This document shows positions 25,537-34,281 of a DNA stretch of 64,000 nucleotides, piece by piece. The position numbers were made by a program, and so were the translations under genes. Position 1 is the stretch's first letter, and every line of letters starts with the position of its first letter. The notes beneath the pieces were generated by a model, which was given only the letters and a program-made list of their open reading frames with translations, was not told where the DNA came from and made no database searches. The DNA comes from Virgibacillus halotolerans. GTDB taxonomy: Bacteria > Bacillota > Bacilli > Bacillales > Amphibacillaceae. Where the stretch lies: the NCBI RefSeq assembly GCF_016908515.1, contig NZ_JAFBEA010000012.1, forward strand, positions 62,001 through 126,000, read 5' to 3'.

Positions 25537-28500
25537 TACATGTCCTCCCCACTGTAAAGTCTTTTAAGAATCTCATCGTCCTTCATATCTGTCAGCTTGC
25601 GATAATTATTGTCTTCCAGGATCGGATCGAATTGACATACCGAATGAAATGGACAAAACGTGCAAGCAATTTTTTCCTTATGCTGGTAAGGATTTAAATG
25701 AACTCCACCACCTGTCATATCAACACCAGCGCTTACGATCAGCTGATGAATATGGCTCTGTAAACCTGTGAAGGTATCCGGATCCGCAATTTTTGAATGG
25801 CTGTAAAAGCTGCCATCTTTTTTCAGACCCGCTGGGACAATGTGACTACTTATACCTTCATTTAGTGATGTATCCATTAACTTCACAATATCTGCTTCCG
25901 ATAAAAGGAGTCCTTGCATCTTATACTTTTTCAAAATTTCTTGCTCAATACGCTCATCCGATAATTTCTCTTTTCCGGAAATCATTGGATTATGGACATG
26001 GAAATAAAGTACACCCGCTGGAGTTGCTTTTGCACCGAGCCACGATTCCGAATGGGAAAGAACAACATCCAAATAGGTGAGCATTTGCAACGCTAAACCA
26101 TAATAAACCTCTACTAGGTTCAAACCTTTAGAACTGGATTTATAATCAATAATTCGCAAATACAATGCTTCTTCTACAGTCGCTTTATCCACTCGGTCAA
26201 TACGACCACGTAGCACTAGTTCAAATCCATTCGGCAATGTGATCGTTAAAGGTGGCAAGGTTTCATTCTCACCAAAACCGAGCTCCAAACCAACCGGTGA
26301 AAAACCGCTCTGTCTCGCCTGCTCACTTAGAATGAATGCGGCTCTAGCAATCACTTCCTGCAATTTCAACTGAATATATTTGTATCTATTTGAGCTGTGT
26401 AGGATTTGATGTTGCAGGATTGGTGCTAATTTGCCAACAGCCTTTTGTGCATACGTGTTTGTATCCTTTGCTGTCAGTCCCGCAAAGTCTCTTCCTTCAG
26501 CCTGTATCCATTCGGTAATTATTTTTAAGGCCTCATGGAAAAGCTGTCCAATATCCGGTGCATCCAGCTTATAGGTTTTTCGTTCTTCTAGGCCAAGACT
26601 ATACTTAGCAAAATGCTGATAAGAACATCTATAATACGTTTCCAGCCTGGAGACACTTGCTTTTACTTGTTTCGGATATATTTGCTCTACCGTCTCTGTC
26701 GCTAAATTCACAGGCTTATTTTGATAATATAAGCTTTGTAAAATCGTATACGTCGTGCCGTATTTTGGTTGCTGTTTAATATACCAATTTAACACATGCC
26801 ACCAGACAGGACGCATCGGATAACCTTTCTGCTGGCGAGCCAGTTGTGCTGTTAAGGCGGATCTTGTTTTAACTGGCGTTGTAATAAATCGATCTGCATC
26901 GATTAATTCTTCCGGATCCTGTAGCAATAGATGCTCACAGCAGTTGGGAAATAAATCCTCTACCCGTTTAATCAACTGGGATGGCATTTTTGCTTTTCCT
27001 TCTTCATCACTGAGTGGATAACTGACCCACAGCCGATCCTGTGCTGCTGTAAAGGCAACATACATATAAAACCAGTCATCCAGCAGCTGTCGCTTGCTGC
27101 TTTCTGCTAATTGCAGTCCATGTTCTGCTAACATCAATCTTTCCTGCTCATTAATCATGCCGTCACCAGGTGGTTTCATCGGCCATATACCATCATTTAC
27201 GCCAAGCAGGAAGCCTGCCTTAATTCCGCTGATTCTTGATCTGTCAATCGTTCCAACAATAACATGGTCCATACTTGGTGGCACATGGGCAAATTTCAAT
27301 GTTTCAAAGCCTGCTTCCAGTGTGGAACGGAAGATGGACAGCGACATTTTTTCATCTCCTGCCATCTCTACCATTTCATCAAATAACTGGATAATCGCAT
27401 CCCAAACCTGTTCCTGTTCCCGGCCTTTCTCTATTTCTCCCTGGTCATCAAAGACTTGCTGCATGTTCTCCAGTTGCTCCGGTATACCAAGGTTTTCCAA
27501 TAACATATAAGTAACTTCACATTGCTCACTTACCGTAGCAGCTGCTCTTATTTGCTCGTCAAAGGGTTGTAATGCTTGGACAACCTGGTTTCGATATTTA
27601 TTAATGCTGATCTGAATTTTCTTCTCGGCATCCGTTTGCGCCGCCTGATCAAAACCGCGGAACCGCTGAAATTTCCATTCCTCACTGCCACACCAGCGTT
27701 CCCGTGAGCGAATACCATATTCCAGCACATAATTTTCCAATTCATCAATCGCATCGCTTGTTAACGGCTCATTTTTATCTGTGGGCGGGATAAAGCCAGT
27801 TTTCAGCACACGGAAGATAGCATCATACCGCCAGTTCCCTTCCACAATATCCAGCACGGAACGAAGCAATTCAATTAATGAATGATTAAGCATCGTTCGT
27901 TTTTCGTCAATAAATACTGGGATATCATAATCACCGAAAACTGTATCGATTAAGTCATGATAGACGTCTGTTTGTCTAATAAATACTGCCATATCCTGAA
28001 ACCGGTAATTTTCTTCGCGAACAAGCCGGATAATCTCCTGTGCAGCCCCTTCCACTTCTGCTCTGGGGTGAACTGCTTCGGCAATTTGAATCGGTACTTT
28101 CCCCTCGTAAACAGGTGCAGGTCTTACATCAAAGTTTTCCTCTAAATGGGAAAAGTAAGGACGATTCTTGAATTTGCCGTTTGCTGGATCAAATTGAATC
28201 GTGTCCGTCACTTGAATATTATTTTCCTCAGCAGTTTGTTTTAAGACATGATAGGTTTCTGTTGTTTGATAAAATAAATCGAGTTCAGAAACCGTCTCAT
28301 TCTCCGGGTCATCTAATGCTAAAGTGAATGTCACCGACTTACACTTTAGCATTAATGCTTCGATCACGATGATTTCTTTTGGAGTAAATCGGTGGAAACC
28401 ATCAAAATAAATTTCCGCACCTTTTAACAGATTGGATTCTTCGATCTTATTCGCCAGTAATTGTAATTGATCTTCACTATCAATATAGTTATCTTTAAGC

Positions 28501-29030
28501 GCATCGATTAGTTTTTCATATATATATAATAAGTCGTCCAATTTATTAGTCAGTGCCACTTCACTCGGTTCTTTATGTACGAACTGGTTAAGTTGATCAA
28601 TCTGCAATTGTAATATTTCCGGTGTAATTTCATACCGTTTAAACTCGGTAATCATGCTTTCCAATTGGTCCAGGAACCCTTGCTTCTCCATTGCTTTTTG
28701 AAAAACACGCCAATCACCTTGTCTTTCTTCGATGATTTTTCTAAGCATCATTTGCATGCCCACGGAACTAATAAATTGTCTTGTTCCCCCACCTGTTTCC
28801 TGCAATATACGCCAGGCAAGACGGGAAAAACTGACAACCTGTCCACGAATACTGCCTTGTATTTCTTTATCGTTAAACAATGCATATTCCTGTTGAAATG
28901 TCATTTGATCTGGAACAATATAAAAGATGGGTGGTCCTTGCGGGTCCTCAAGCAGTTTCTCTTTTATTTCATCTAACGTTCTCCCACTCTTTCCTGTTCC
29001 CGCTCGTCCCAACAAAAAACGGATTCCCAT
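25536..29030 (-). CDS. addB: ATP-dependent nuclease subunit AddB
   Basis: AddB (1164 aa), partner of AddA. It has a degenerate helicase domain with an intact P-loop GRAGTGKSG at residues 8-16, which takes part in Chi recognition in this family, and a C-terminal nuclease with GRIDRVDK..IDYKSS near residue 945. The four Fe-S cysteines are visible: one in YYRCSYQHFAKY near 800 and three in CTFCPFHSVC near 1125. First gene of the addBA unit; GAGG lies 7-8 nt before the ATG. A repeat-filled gap separates it from the signal peptidase. Confidence 0.97.
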   Translation of the reverse strand: MGIRFLLGRAGTGKSGRTLDEIKEKLLEDPQGPPIFYIVPDQMTFQQEYALFNDKEIQGSIRGQVVSFSRLAWRILQETGGGTRQFISSVGMQMMLRKIIEERQGDWRVFQKAMEKQGFLDQLESMITEFKRYEITPEILQLQIDQLNQFVHKEPSEVALTNKLDDLLYIYEKLIDALKDNYIDSEDQLQLLANKIEESNLLKGAEIYFDGFHRFTPKEIIVIEALMLKCKSVTFTLALDDPENETVSELDLFYQTTETYHVLKQTAEENNIQVTDTIQFDPANGKFKNRPYFSHLEENFDVRPAPVYEGKVPIQIAEAVHPRAEVEGAAQEIIRLVREENYRFQDMAVFIRQTDVYHDLIDTVFGDYDIPVFIDEKRTMLNHSLIELLRSVLDIVEGNWRYDAIFRVLKTGFIPPTDKNEPLTSDAIDELENYVLEYGIRSRERWCGSEEWKFQRFRGFDQAAQTDAEKKIQISINKYRNQVVQALQPFDEQIRAAATVSEQCEVTYMLLENLGIPEQLENMQQVFDDQGEIEKGREQEQVWDAIIQLFDEMVEMAGDEKMSLSIFRSTLEAGFETLKFAHVPPSMDHVIVGTIDRSRISGIKAGFLLGVNDGIWPMKPPGDGMINEQERLMLAEHGLQLAESSKRQLLDDWFYMYVAFTAAQDRLWVSYPLSDEEGKAKMPSQLIKRVEDLFPNCCEHLLLQDPEELIDADRFITTPVKTRSALTAQLARQQKGYPMRPVWWHVLNWYIKQQPKYGTTYTILQSLYYQNKPVNLATETVEQIYPKQVKASVSRLETYYRCSYQHFAKYSLGLEERKTYKLDAPDIGQLFHEALKIITEWIQAEGRDFAGLTAKDTNTYAQKAVGKLAPILQHQILHSSNRYKYIQLKLQEVIARAAFILSEQARQSGFSPVGLELGFGENETLPPLTITLPNGFELVLRGRIDRVDKATVEEALYLRIIDYKSSSKGLNLVEVYYGLALQMLTYLDVVLSHSESWLGAKATPAGVLYFHVHNPMISGKEKLSDERIEQEILKKYKMQGLLLSEADIVKLMDTSLNEGISSHIVPAGLKKDGSFYSHSKIADPDTFTGLQSHIHQLIVSAGVDMTGGGVHLNPYQHKEKIACTFCPFHSVCQFDPILEDNNYRKLTDMKDDEILKRLYSGEDM

Positions 29031-29079
29031 GGTTGTACCTCCTCAGGTCTAGCAATAAAAAAATAATGCTCTTTTTGTA

Positions 29080-29280
29080 AGCTTTGTTGCTTTTAAATTC
29101 TCGCAGTTGATAGAAATTGCGTCATAACATACCACCGCTACAGAAATACATTACGCTTTCCGCGGGCTCGCGATGAGCCTCCTCACTCGCAAAGAACGCT
29201 CGCTGTGGGGTCTCATCGTCTTCGCTTTCCCGCAGGAGTCTGCATGTATTTCTTCCGCTAGTATTATGCAATGGTATATT
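29080..29280. repeat. GC-rich dispersed repeat, copy B, left module
   Basis: Starts with GTTGCTTTTAAATTCTCGCA and TTGATAGAAATTGCG, the inverse of the right end of copy A, then has the TTTCCGCGGGCTCGCGATGAG, GTGGGGTCTCATCG and TTTCCCGCAGGAGTC palindrome. The region 29031-29865 has no supported gene; it is filled by this element, its right module and two two-hairpin repeats. Confidence 0.8.
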
Positions 29281-29298
29281 ATTTATCAATTGCCTTAT

Positions 29299-29366
29299 AA
29301 AGAAAACTTGGTTCAGATGGTCCGCAAGAGTCTTAGTTGCACTTACGACGCAAAGATAAAATACTG
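29299..29366 (-). repeat. Two-hairpin dispersed repeat, copy 7 (partial), inside GC-rich copy B
   Basis: GAAAACTTGG and CTTAGTTGCACTTA are kept; the hairpin arms are degraded. It lies between the left and right modules of GC-rich copy B, where copy A has unrelated sequence, so it was probably inserted there. Confidence 0.55.
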
Positions 29367-29374
29367 TTGACCCT

Positions 29375-29650
29375 ATTTTGATCGTTGATTGGAGCGTAGG
29401 GCGGTCGACTCCAGCGGAAAAAGCAACAAGTCTTTATGGTGGGACGAGTTAGCGCAGTCCCAGCTGAAAATCCCGCAGGAAGCGGGCGATGAGGGCCGAC
29501 TAAAACCGTCCTTTGCGAACAACGTCGGCATCCCCCTTGCCGGGGCAAGGAAGTTGAAGCGTTGCCCGCGGAAAGCGACTGCCCGGAGCAGAAATCAACC
29601 TGATCTTACGTCGCATTTAATAGACTTTGTGTCAAAAACAGCAAAGTTTT
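29375..29650. repeat. GC-rich dispersed repeat, copy B, right module
   Basis: Contains GGTGGGACGAG, CCCGCAGGAAGCGGGCGATGA, CTAAAACCGTCCTTTGCG, CCCCCTTGCCGGGGCAAGG and TTACGTCGCA, shared with copies A, C and E. ORFs called through it on both strands follow the repeat and are not genes. Confidence 0.78.
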
Positions 29651-29739
29651 TCGGTGGGGCGAACCCACGGTGCAGTTCCAACCTTTGTGAAAAGAGCTAA
29701 AAATAAAGCCTTTATCTATTTTACCAGATAAAAGCTTTG

Positions 29740-29832
29740 TTGGCAGATAGGAAAGTTTTAAACTTTCCTCCTACATAAGTCCAGGCTAAGGCTTTCGCCA
29801 TTAAGGCTCGGGGATAAGCCAAGTTTTCTAAT
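29740..29832 (+). repeat. Two-hairpin dispersed repeat, copy 8
   Basis: AGGAAAGT / ACTTTCCT replaces AAGAAAGT / ACTTTCTT of other copies, a change matched in both arms. It ends GCCAAGTTTTCTAA, 34 nt past the end of the signal peptidase gene on the opposite strand. Confidence 0.8.
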
Positions 29833-29865
29833 TTGTAGTATACATTTTTAGGCGATTTTCTTATA

Positions 29866-30417
29866 TTATTCACCAAAACTAAAGGTTGCATGGGAGAGCG
29901 GCCAGTACCTGATTCCGACCTTGCCAACAATTTGTTCTATTGATATAAAGCCAATGGATCTGCTGTCCAAACTGTCTTCGCGATTATCGCCCATCACAAA
30001 TAGCTGTCCTTCAGGTACCTTCGTCTCTCCTGTCTTTTCTTCTAAATCAAAATCCGTGGTATGTGGCATAGTATGACTTGCTTTGACAAAAGCATGTAAA
30101 AAAGGCTCTTCTACATGTTCTCCATTAACGTAAAGCACATCATTTTTATATGCAATCCGATCTCCCGGCAGGCCAATAACCCGTTTAACATAATCTTCCT
30201 GTTTATTCGCATGAAATACAATAACATCGAATTGATCTACATCTTTTAAACTGTAAATCACCTTATTCACCATTAATAAATCCCGATCCTCTAACGTCGG
30301 TTCCATCGACTCCCCGTCAACGACATAACTGGCAAACACAAAGGAACGACATAAGTAAGCAATTCCAATTGCGAACAGGATAACGATTATTACTCTAAAA
30401 TATTTTGTTTTCATCAT
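29866..30417 (-). CDS. sip: Signal peptidase I (SipV/SipS-like)
   Basis: Membrane-bound type I signal peptidase (183 aa) that cleaves Sec and Tat signal peptides. One N-terminal transmembrane helix (residues 7-25), catalytic Ser in GESMEPT near residue 37, catalytic Lys in YVKRVIGLPGD near residue 76, and box E GDNREDSLDSR near residue 145. Length fits the short Gram-positive type. It lies downstream of a YhjE-like gene, the same order as sipV in B. subtilis. Confidence 0.95.
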   Translation of the reverse strand: MMKTKYFRVIIVILFAIGIAYLCRSFVFASYVVDGESMEPTLEDRDLLMVNKVIYSLKDVDQFDVIVFHANKQEDYVKRVIGLPGDRIAYKNDVLYVNGEHVEEPFLHAFVKASHTMPHTTDFDLEEKTGETKVPEGQLFVMGDNREDSLDSRSIGFISIEQIVGKVGIRYWPLSHATFSFGE

Positions 30418-30470
30418 GTTTTATCCTCCAGGGTTTTCCTCTACTTTTTAATACCCTGTTTCCCGCATTT

Positions 30471-31124
30471 TTAATCCTTTTTAAAACTGGAACTATCATT
30501 CAGAATTGCTTTCTTTTGTAACCTTTTTTCCACGTACTTTCCTGTTAACCAAAATAAAACAATACCTACACCTACCATAATTGTCTTAACTGGATTCTTT
30601 GCAAATTCAAAAACACTGGATCCAATGTATGCGATGGAAAAAATCATAACTGATTTACCTAATATGACTGCCAAAATAAATTGCTGTGTGCTGACTTTGG
30701 AAAGTCCAGCTACAACATTAATGACAGCCGATGGTGAAAATGGAAAACAGATCAACAGAAATAATGGGCCAAATCCGTGCCGCTCCAGCCAAGCGGTTAC
30801 TTTTTTCACCTGTTTATTCTTCCGTACCGCCTTGAACAGCCGCTTATCGCCAAGTTTTCGGATAATGAGAAAAACGAGTATCGACCCTACGGAAGCACCA
30901 ATCCAGGAATATAAGAAACCAAGAAATAGGCCATAGGCAGCGGCGTTCGCAAAGACGAAGACAACCAATGGTAAAAATGGCAACAAAGATTCAATTAACG
31001 GTAAAAGAATACCTGGTAATGGTCCAAGACTTTCATATTTGTCCAGTAGTTCAAAAATGAAATCATCAAAGTTTCCCTCTTCAAGCATGATTTTCCAGTC
31101 AGATAAGATCGAGTATAGGTGCAT
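30471..31124 (-). CDS. yhjE: TVP38/TMEM64 (VTT domain) family protein, YhjE-like
   Basis: A 217-residue membrane protein with about six hydrophobic segments and the VTT/SNARE-associated domain. The GFLYSWIGASVGSILVFLI stretch and the FPFSPSAVINVVAGLS motif near residue 128 are the conserved reentrant parts. Relatives are implicated in lipid carrier or phospholipid movement, but function here is unknown. It lies 53 nt upstream of sip on the same strand, so probably one transcript. Confidence 0.87.
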   Translation of the reverse strand: MHLYSILSDWKIMLEEGNFDDFIFELLDKYESLGPLPGILLPLIESLLPFLPLVVFVFANAAAYGLFLGFLYSWIGASVGSILVFLIIRKLGDKRLFKAVRKNKQVKKVTAWLERHGFGPLFLLICFPFSPSAVINVVAGLSKVSTQQFILAVILGKSVMIFSIAYIGSSVFEFAKNPVKTIMVGVGIVLFWLTGKYVEKRLQKKAILNDSSSFKKD

Positions 31125-31223
31125 GTAATTCTAATCTCCTCATTCACATATCAATAGATGTCTACATTATACTATTTAGTTTAACTAATTTCAGATAAAT
31201 GTAAACACATACTATTGATTTCA

Positions 31224-31313
31224 TTAGAAAACTTGGCATTCGCCCAGCCTTTAGGCGAATGCGCTAGTTCCGCTTATGCAGTAAGAAGGTAGTTATACTT
31301 TCTTAACTGCCAA
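31224..31313 (-). repeat. Two-hairpin dispersed repeat, copy 9
   Basis: A well-preserved copy with GGCATTCGCC / GGCGAATGC and GCAGTAAGAAGGT / ACTTTCTTAACTGC. It fills much of the 300-nt gap between yhjE and yhjD. Confidence 0.82.
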
Positions 31314-31425
31314 CAAAAAGTAGCCACATCTTTTCATTTTTTTGTTTTTTAGTGTATCTTTTGTTTCATTTATCATATAATACAATAGTAGAACAAATGT
31401 TCCTAAACCGAAGGGAGAGATTATC

Positions 31426-31827
31426 ATGCATTATTTAACAGATGAGGAACTGCGTCCCGCCACCCGCTTACTGTTTCTTACCATGGCAATAATCGTGATC
31501 AAACAGGATATAAAATACAATCAAAATGGAGCTTCTAAAATGAAAGAAACATACACAACACTGCTAGAGAAAATGGTTATAGAAGCTACGAATGAACGCA
31601 GACAATTGCTAATAGAAATGAAAAACAAGCAGATTAAGGTTGTTACATTAAATAAAAATGATTCTTTTTCATCCTTTCTGTTCACTTGCCAAGGGCGAGA
31701 AGAAAAACGAAACTATTTCAACCCTGCAATTCGTAAAAAGGTAGAAGCTATCATGCTCGATCTGATGAATAAGGCTTTAAATTCTATTCTGAATCTGGAT
31801 CCTTCCGAAACTGCTGCAAAAACTTAA
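31426..31827 (+). CDS. yhjD: YhjD-like protein of unknown function
   Basis: A 133-residue soluble, mostly alpha-helical and basic protein. Resemblance to B. subtilis YhjD is supported mainly by position between comK and yhjE; I cannot name a domain. GAAGGGAGAG lies before the ATG. Its last 44 nt overlap the 3' end of comK on the opposite strand, so no terminator separates the convergent genes. Confidence 0.7.
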   Translation: MHYLTDEELRPATRLLFLTMAIIVIKQDIKYNQNGASKMKETYTTLLEKMVIEATNERRQLLIEMKNKQIKVVTLNKNDSFSSFLFTCQGREEKRNYFNPAIRKKVEAIMLDLMNKALNSILNLDPSETAAKT

Positions 31828-32290
31828 TCCGATCATCTAGTAAATAGCGAAATTGTGCCGTTCGATTAACCTGATTCAACAAAGACCCATAAGAAGCCTC
31901 AATCATAATACGTTTGCCATTTTTAAAAATAATCTCCGTTAATTTACCCGCTGCTTGTTGCAAATCATTAATATGGGTATGAGCAAGCCAAGAACAATTC
32001 GGATTTGTAGGCGAATAGGTAGGGAAAAAGTACATCCCACTTAAAGGATCGATGGAAATTGGCGCTTTATGTGTGATTCCGCAAACATTGCGCGTTCCTT
32101 CCTGTCTGCCCTTGAGACTTGCTCCGAAGAACTTACAGGCATCATCAATCACCTTACTTGGGGATTGATGGATGGTGTATTCCGCCTCCTTTTCCAATAC
32201 CGTGGTTATATTCTTTTTTCCTTTATGGGATATAATTGCTAAGGTCAATGGGGTAATTTCATAGGATGGTTTATAAAGGTTTCTTTGCAT
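31784..32290 (-). CDS. comK: Competence transcription factor ComK
   Basis: Master regulator of DNA uptake genes (168 aa). Family features are the CKFFGASLKGRQEGT segment near residue 52, the THKAPISIDP and YFFPTYSPTNPNCSWLAHTH stretch near residues 75-107, and FKNGKRI then NQVNRTAQFR near 135-148. It is shorter than B. subtilis ComK (192 aa), lacking most of the C-terminal tail that the MecA-ClpCP degradation pathway acts on, so turnover may differ. Upstream AT-rich DNA has candidate AAAA-N5-TTT boxes (e.g. near 32370), not strong enough to list as sites. Confidence 0.9.
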   Translation of the reverse strand: MQRNLYKPSYEITPLTLAIISHKGKKNITTVLEKEAEYTIHQSPSKVIDDACKFFGASLKGRQEGTRNVCGITHKAPISIDPLSGMYFFPTYSPTNPNCSWLAHTHINDLQQAAGKLTEIIFKNGKRIMIEASYGSLLNQVNRTAQFRYLLDDRIKFLQQFRKDPDSE

Positions 32291-32525
32291 TTCACTTTCT
32301 TCCTCTCATAAAATGAAAAGCATGTGGCTATCTACTAATTTAGCAAATTTAAAACCAAAAAGAAACATAAAAACTCTATTTCATTGAAAAATCTGCAATA
32401 TCTTTATTTTTAGATAGACATCCGACATTTTTTGACAAAATTTAATAGATTAGAGCTGTTTTTCCATTATTTATTCGCACCTTTTTTAAATTAATCTACG
32501 TTCTCAAAGCATATTTCATACATGT

Positions 32526-32568
32526 CAAAAAGATGCCTTAGCGATTAAACGTTAAGGCACCTTTTTTC
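32526..32568. terminator. Terminator of lcfB
   Basis: TGCCTTAACG / CGCTAAGGCA arms (one mismatch) with a 6-nt loop, followed by TCTTTTTG on the minus strand and CCTTTTTTC on the plus strand. Confidence 0.85.
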
Positions 32569-32575
32569 TCATGAT

Positions 32576-34114
32576 TTATACTAATTGTTCCCGCAAATTT
32601 TTACGCAATATTTTACCGGTTGTATTTTTTGGTAATTCATCTAAAAATGTAATCGATACAGGAATTTTATACTTGGCTAAATGTTCCTTGCAATATTCCA
32701 TCAGGTGCGCTGTTGTAATTGCTGTATCATTCGTTACTACAAAACATATGACTGCCTCGCCCGTTTCGGGATGTGGTGTTCCGACAACAGCTACTTCCGA
32801 AACATTTGGATGGGAATAGAGCACCTCTTCTACTTCTCTTGGATACACATTATAGCCGCCTACAAGAATCATATCTTTTTTGCGATCCACGATATAGAAA
32901 TAGCCTTCATCATCCATTCGCGCCATATCACCTGTATGCAACCAACCTGCTTTTAATGCTACAGCAGTCTCCTCCGGCATTTTATAGTACCCTTGCATCA
33001 CATTCGGTCCACGCACAACCAACTCTCCTACTTCGCCAGCCCCTACTTCTTCCCCAAGCTCGTTCACCACTTTATTCTCCACATGAACAATATTTGTCCC
33101 AATAGATCCAGGCTTCCGAGGCTTATCCAATGGATTAAAACATGTAACAGGAGACGCCTCTGATAAACCATACCCTTCCGATATTTGTACACTAAATGTT
33201 TTCTCAAAGTCTTTTAATAATGCTACAGGCATAGATGATCCGCCCGAAATACACATTCTAATTCCAGCAAACCTATCTTCTTTTTCTTGTGCACTTTGCA
33301 ATAAATAATTATACATGGTTGGTACACCTGCAAAAACAGTAGCTTGATAGTCTTTTGCAATTCGAAAAACTTCCTGCGGTGAAAATTTCGGCATAATTAG
33401 GATCGTTCCACCGTTCATTAATGGAGCATTTAACGATACAGTCAGGCAAAACACGTGAAACATCGGTAATGCAGCAATGACACGATCTTCCCCATTGATC
33501 GTTAAATAATCAGCAACATCCTTTGCATTGGAATACAAATTTTGATGAGATAACATAGCACCCTTTGGTTTACCTGTTGTCCCTGATGTGTATAAAATAA
33601 TCGCTAGATCTGTTTCAGCAAGCCTGGGCGCCTTAAATTCAGCACTTCCCTCCCGATTCATCATTGTAAACGATTTCATTTTTGCCGTAATGGAAGGATA
33701 ATCACCTGGCTCAACCACAGCTCCTGTTTCACAGCTAATGTAGTGACGAACACTGGGCAGCTGATCTACTATTGCAGCAAATTTCTCCATGAATATATCC
33801 ATTGTGATAACACTTTTAACGTCCCCATTTTTTAAAATATAGGTCATTTCATGTGCCGTGTACAATGGATTTACTGGGACAACAACTGCCCCCAATCGAA
33901 GTGCACCATACATACCAACTACATAATATGGACTGTTCCCAACCACTAAAGCAATATGATCCCCTTTCTTCATTCCGAGTTGCTGCAAGCTTGATGCAAA
34001 CTTTTGGACTGCACCTTCCAGTTCCATATAACTCGTTTCTTTATCCTGAAAAACGAATGCTGTCTTGGTCGGATGCTTTCTTGCAGTAATCGATAATTGA
34101 TCACTTAAATTCAT
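32576..34114 (-). CDS. lcfB: Long-chain fatty acid-CoA ligase (LcfB/YhfL-like)
   Basis: Acyl-CoA synthetase (512 aa) of the ANL superfamily that activates fatty acids for beta-oxidation. AMP-binding motif YTSGTTGKPKG near residue 165, the GYGLSEASP segment near 310, GWLHTGDMARMDDEGY near 385, and the C-terminal catalytic Lys in PKNTTGKILRK near 500. The ATG at 34114 follows GGAGGTAATA. A FadR-type operator lies just upstream, pointing to induction by long-chain acyl-CoA. No other fad genes are adjacent. Confidence 0.93.
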   Translation of the reverse strand: MNLSDQLSITARKHPTKTAFVFQDKETSYMELEGAVQKFASSLQQLGMKKGDHIALVVGNSPYYVVGMYGALRLGAVVVPVNPLYTAHEMTYILKNGDVKSVITMDIFMEKFAAIVDQLPSVRHYISCETGAVVEPGDYPSITAKMKSFTMMNREGSAEFKAPRLAETDLAIILYTSGTTGKPKGAMLSHQNLYSNAKDVADYLTINGEDRVIAALPMFHVFCLTVSLNAPLMNGGTILIMPKFSPQEVFRIAKDYQATVFAGVPTMYNYLLQSAQEKEDRFAGIRMCISGGSSMPVALLKDFEKTFSVQISEGYGLSEASPVTCFNPLDKPRKPGSIGTNIVHVENKVVNELGEEVGAGEVGELVVRGPNVMQGYYKMPEETAVALKAGWLHTGDMARMDDEGYFYIVDRKKDMILVGGYNVYPREVEEVLYSHPNVSEVAVVGTPHPETGEAVICFVVTNDTAITTAHLMEYCKEHLAKYKIPVSITFLDELPKNTTGKILRKNLREQLV

Positions 34115-34137
34115 ATTATTACCTCCTCTTAGCCAAA

Positions 34138-34155
34138 TGAATGAATGGTCATTCA
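34138..34155. promoter_or_regulatory. FadR-type operator upstream of lcfB
   Basis: TGAATGAATGGTCATTCA matches the B. subtilis FadR consensus TGAATGAMTANTCATTCA at all but one position. It lies 24 nt upstream of the lcfB start codon, between the ribosome site and the likely promoter, a suitable place for repression. Confidence 0.8.
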
Positions 34156-34281
34156 CTAATCATTATAAAAATACCAACTAATCTGCAAATTTATGTACCT
34201 CTTCAGTATAAAATAAAGTCCGTTTTTTTTCAAGGGAGAATCTTTTTACATTTCTCTCTGCTGCTGCTTTAACATCCTGAA

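Noticed and set aside
29333-29700. ORFs of 71 and 103 aa
   Set aside because: Inside GC-rich repeat copy B, right module; explained by the repeat.
2136-31313. Two-hairpin repeats as plain terminators
   Set aside because: They lack T tracts, many lie upstream of genes, and the conserved segment between the hairpins is not explained by termination.
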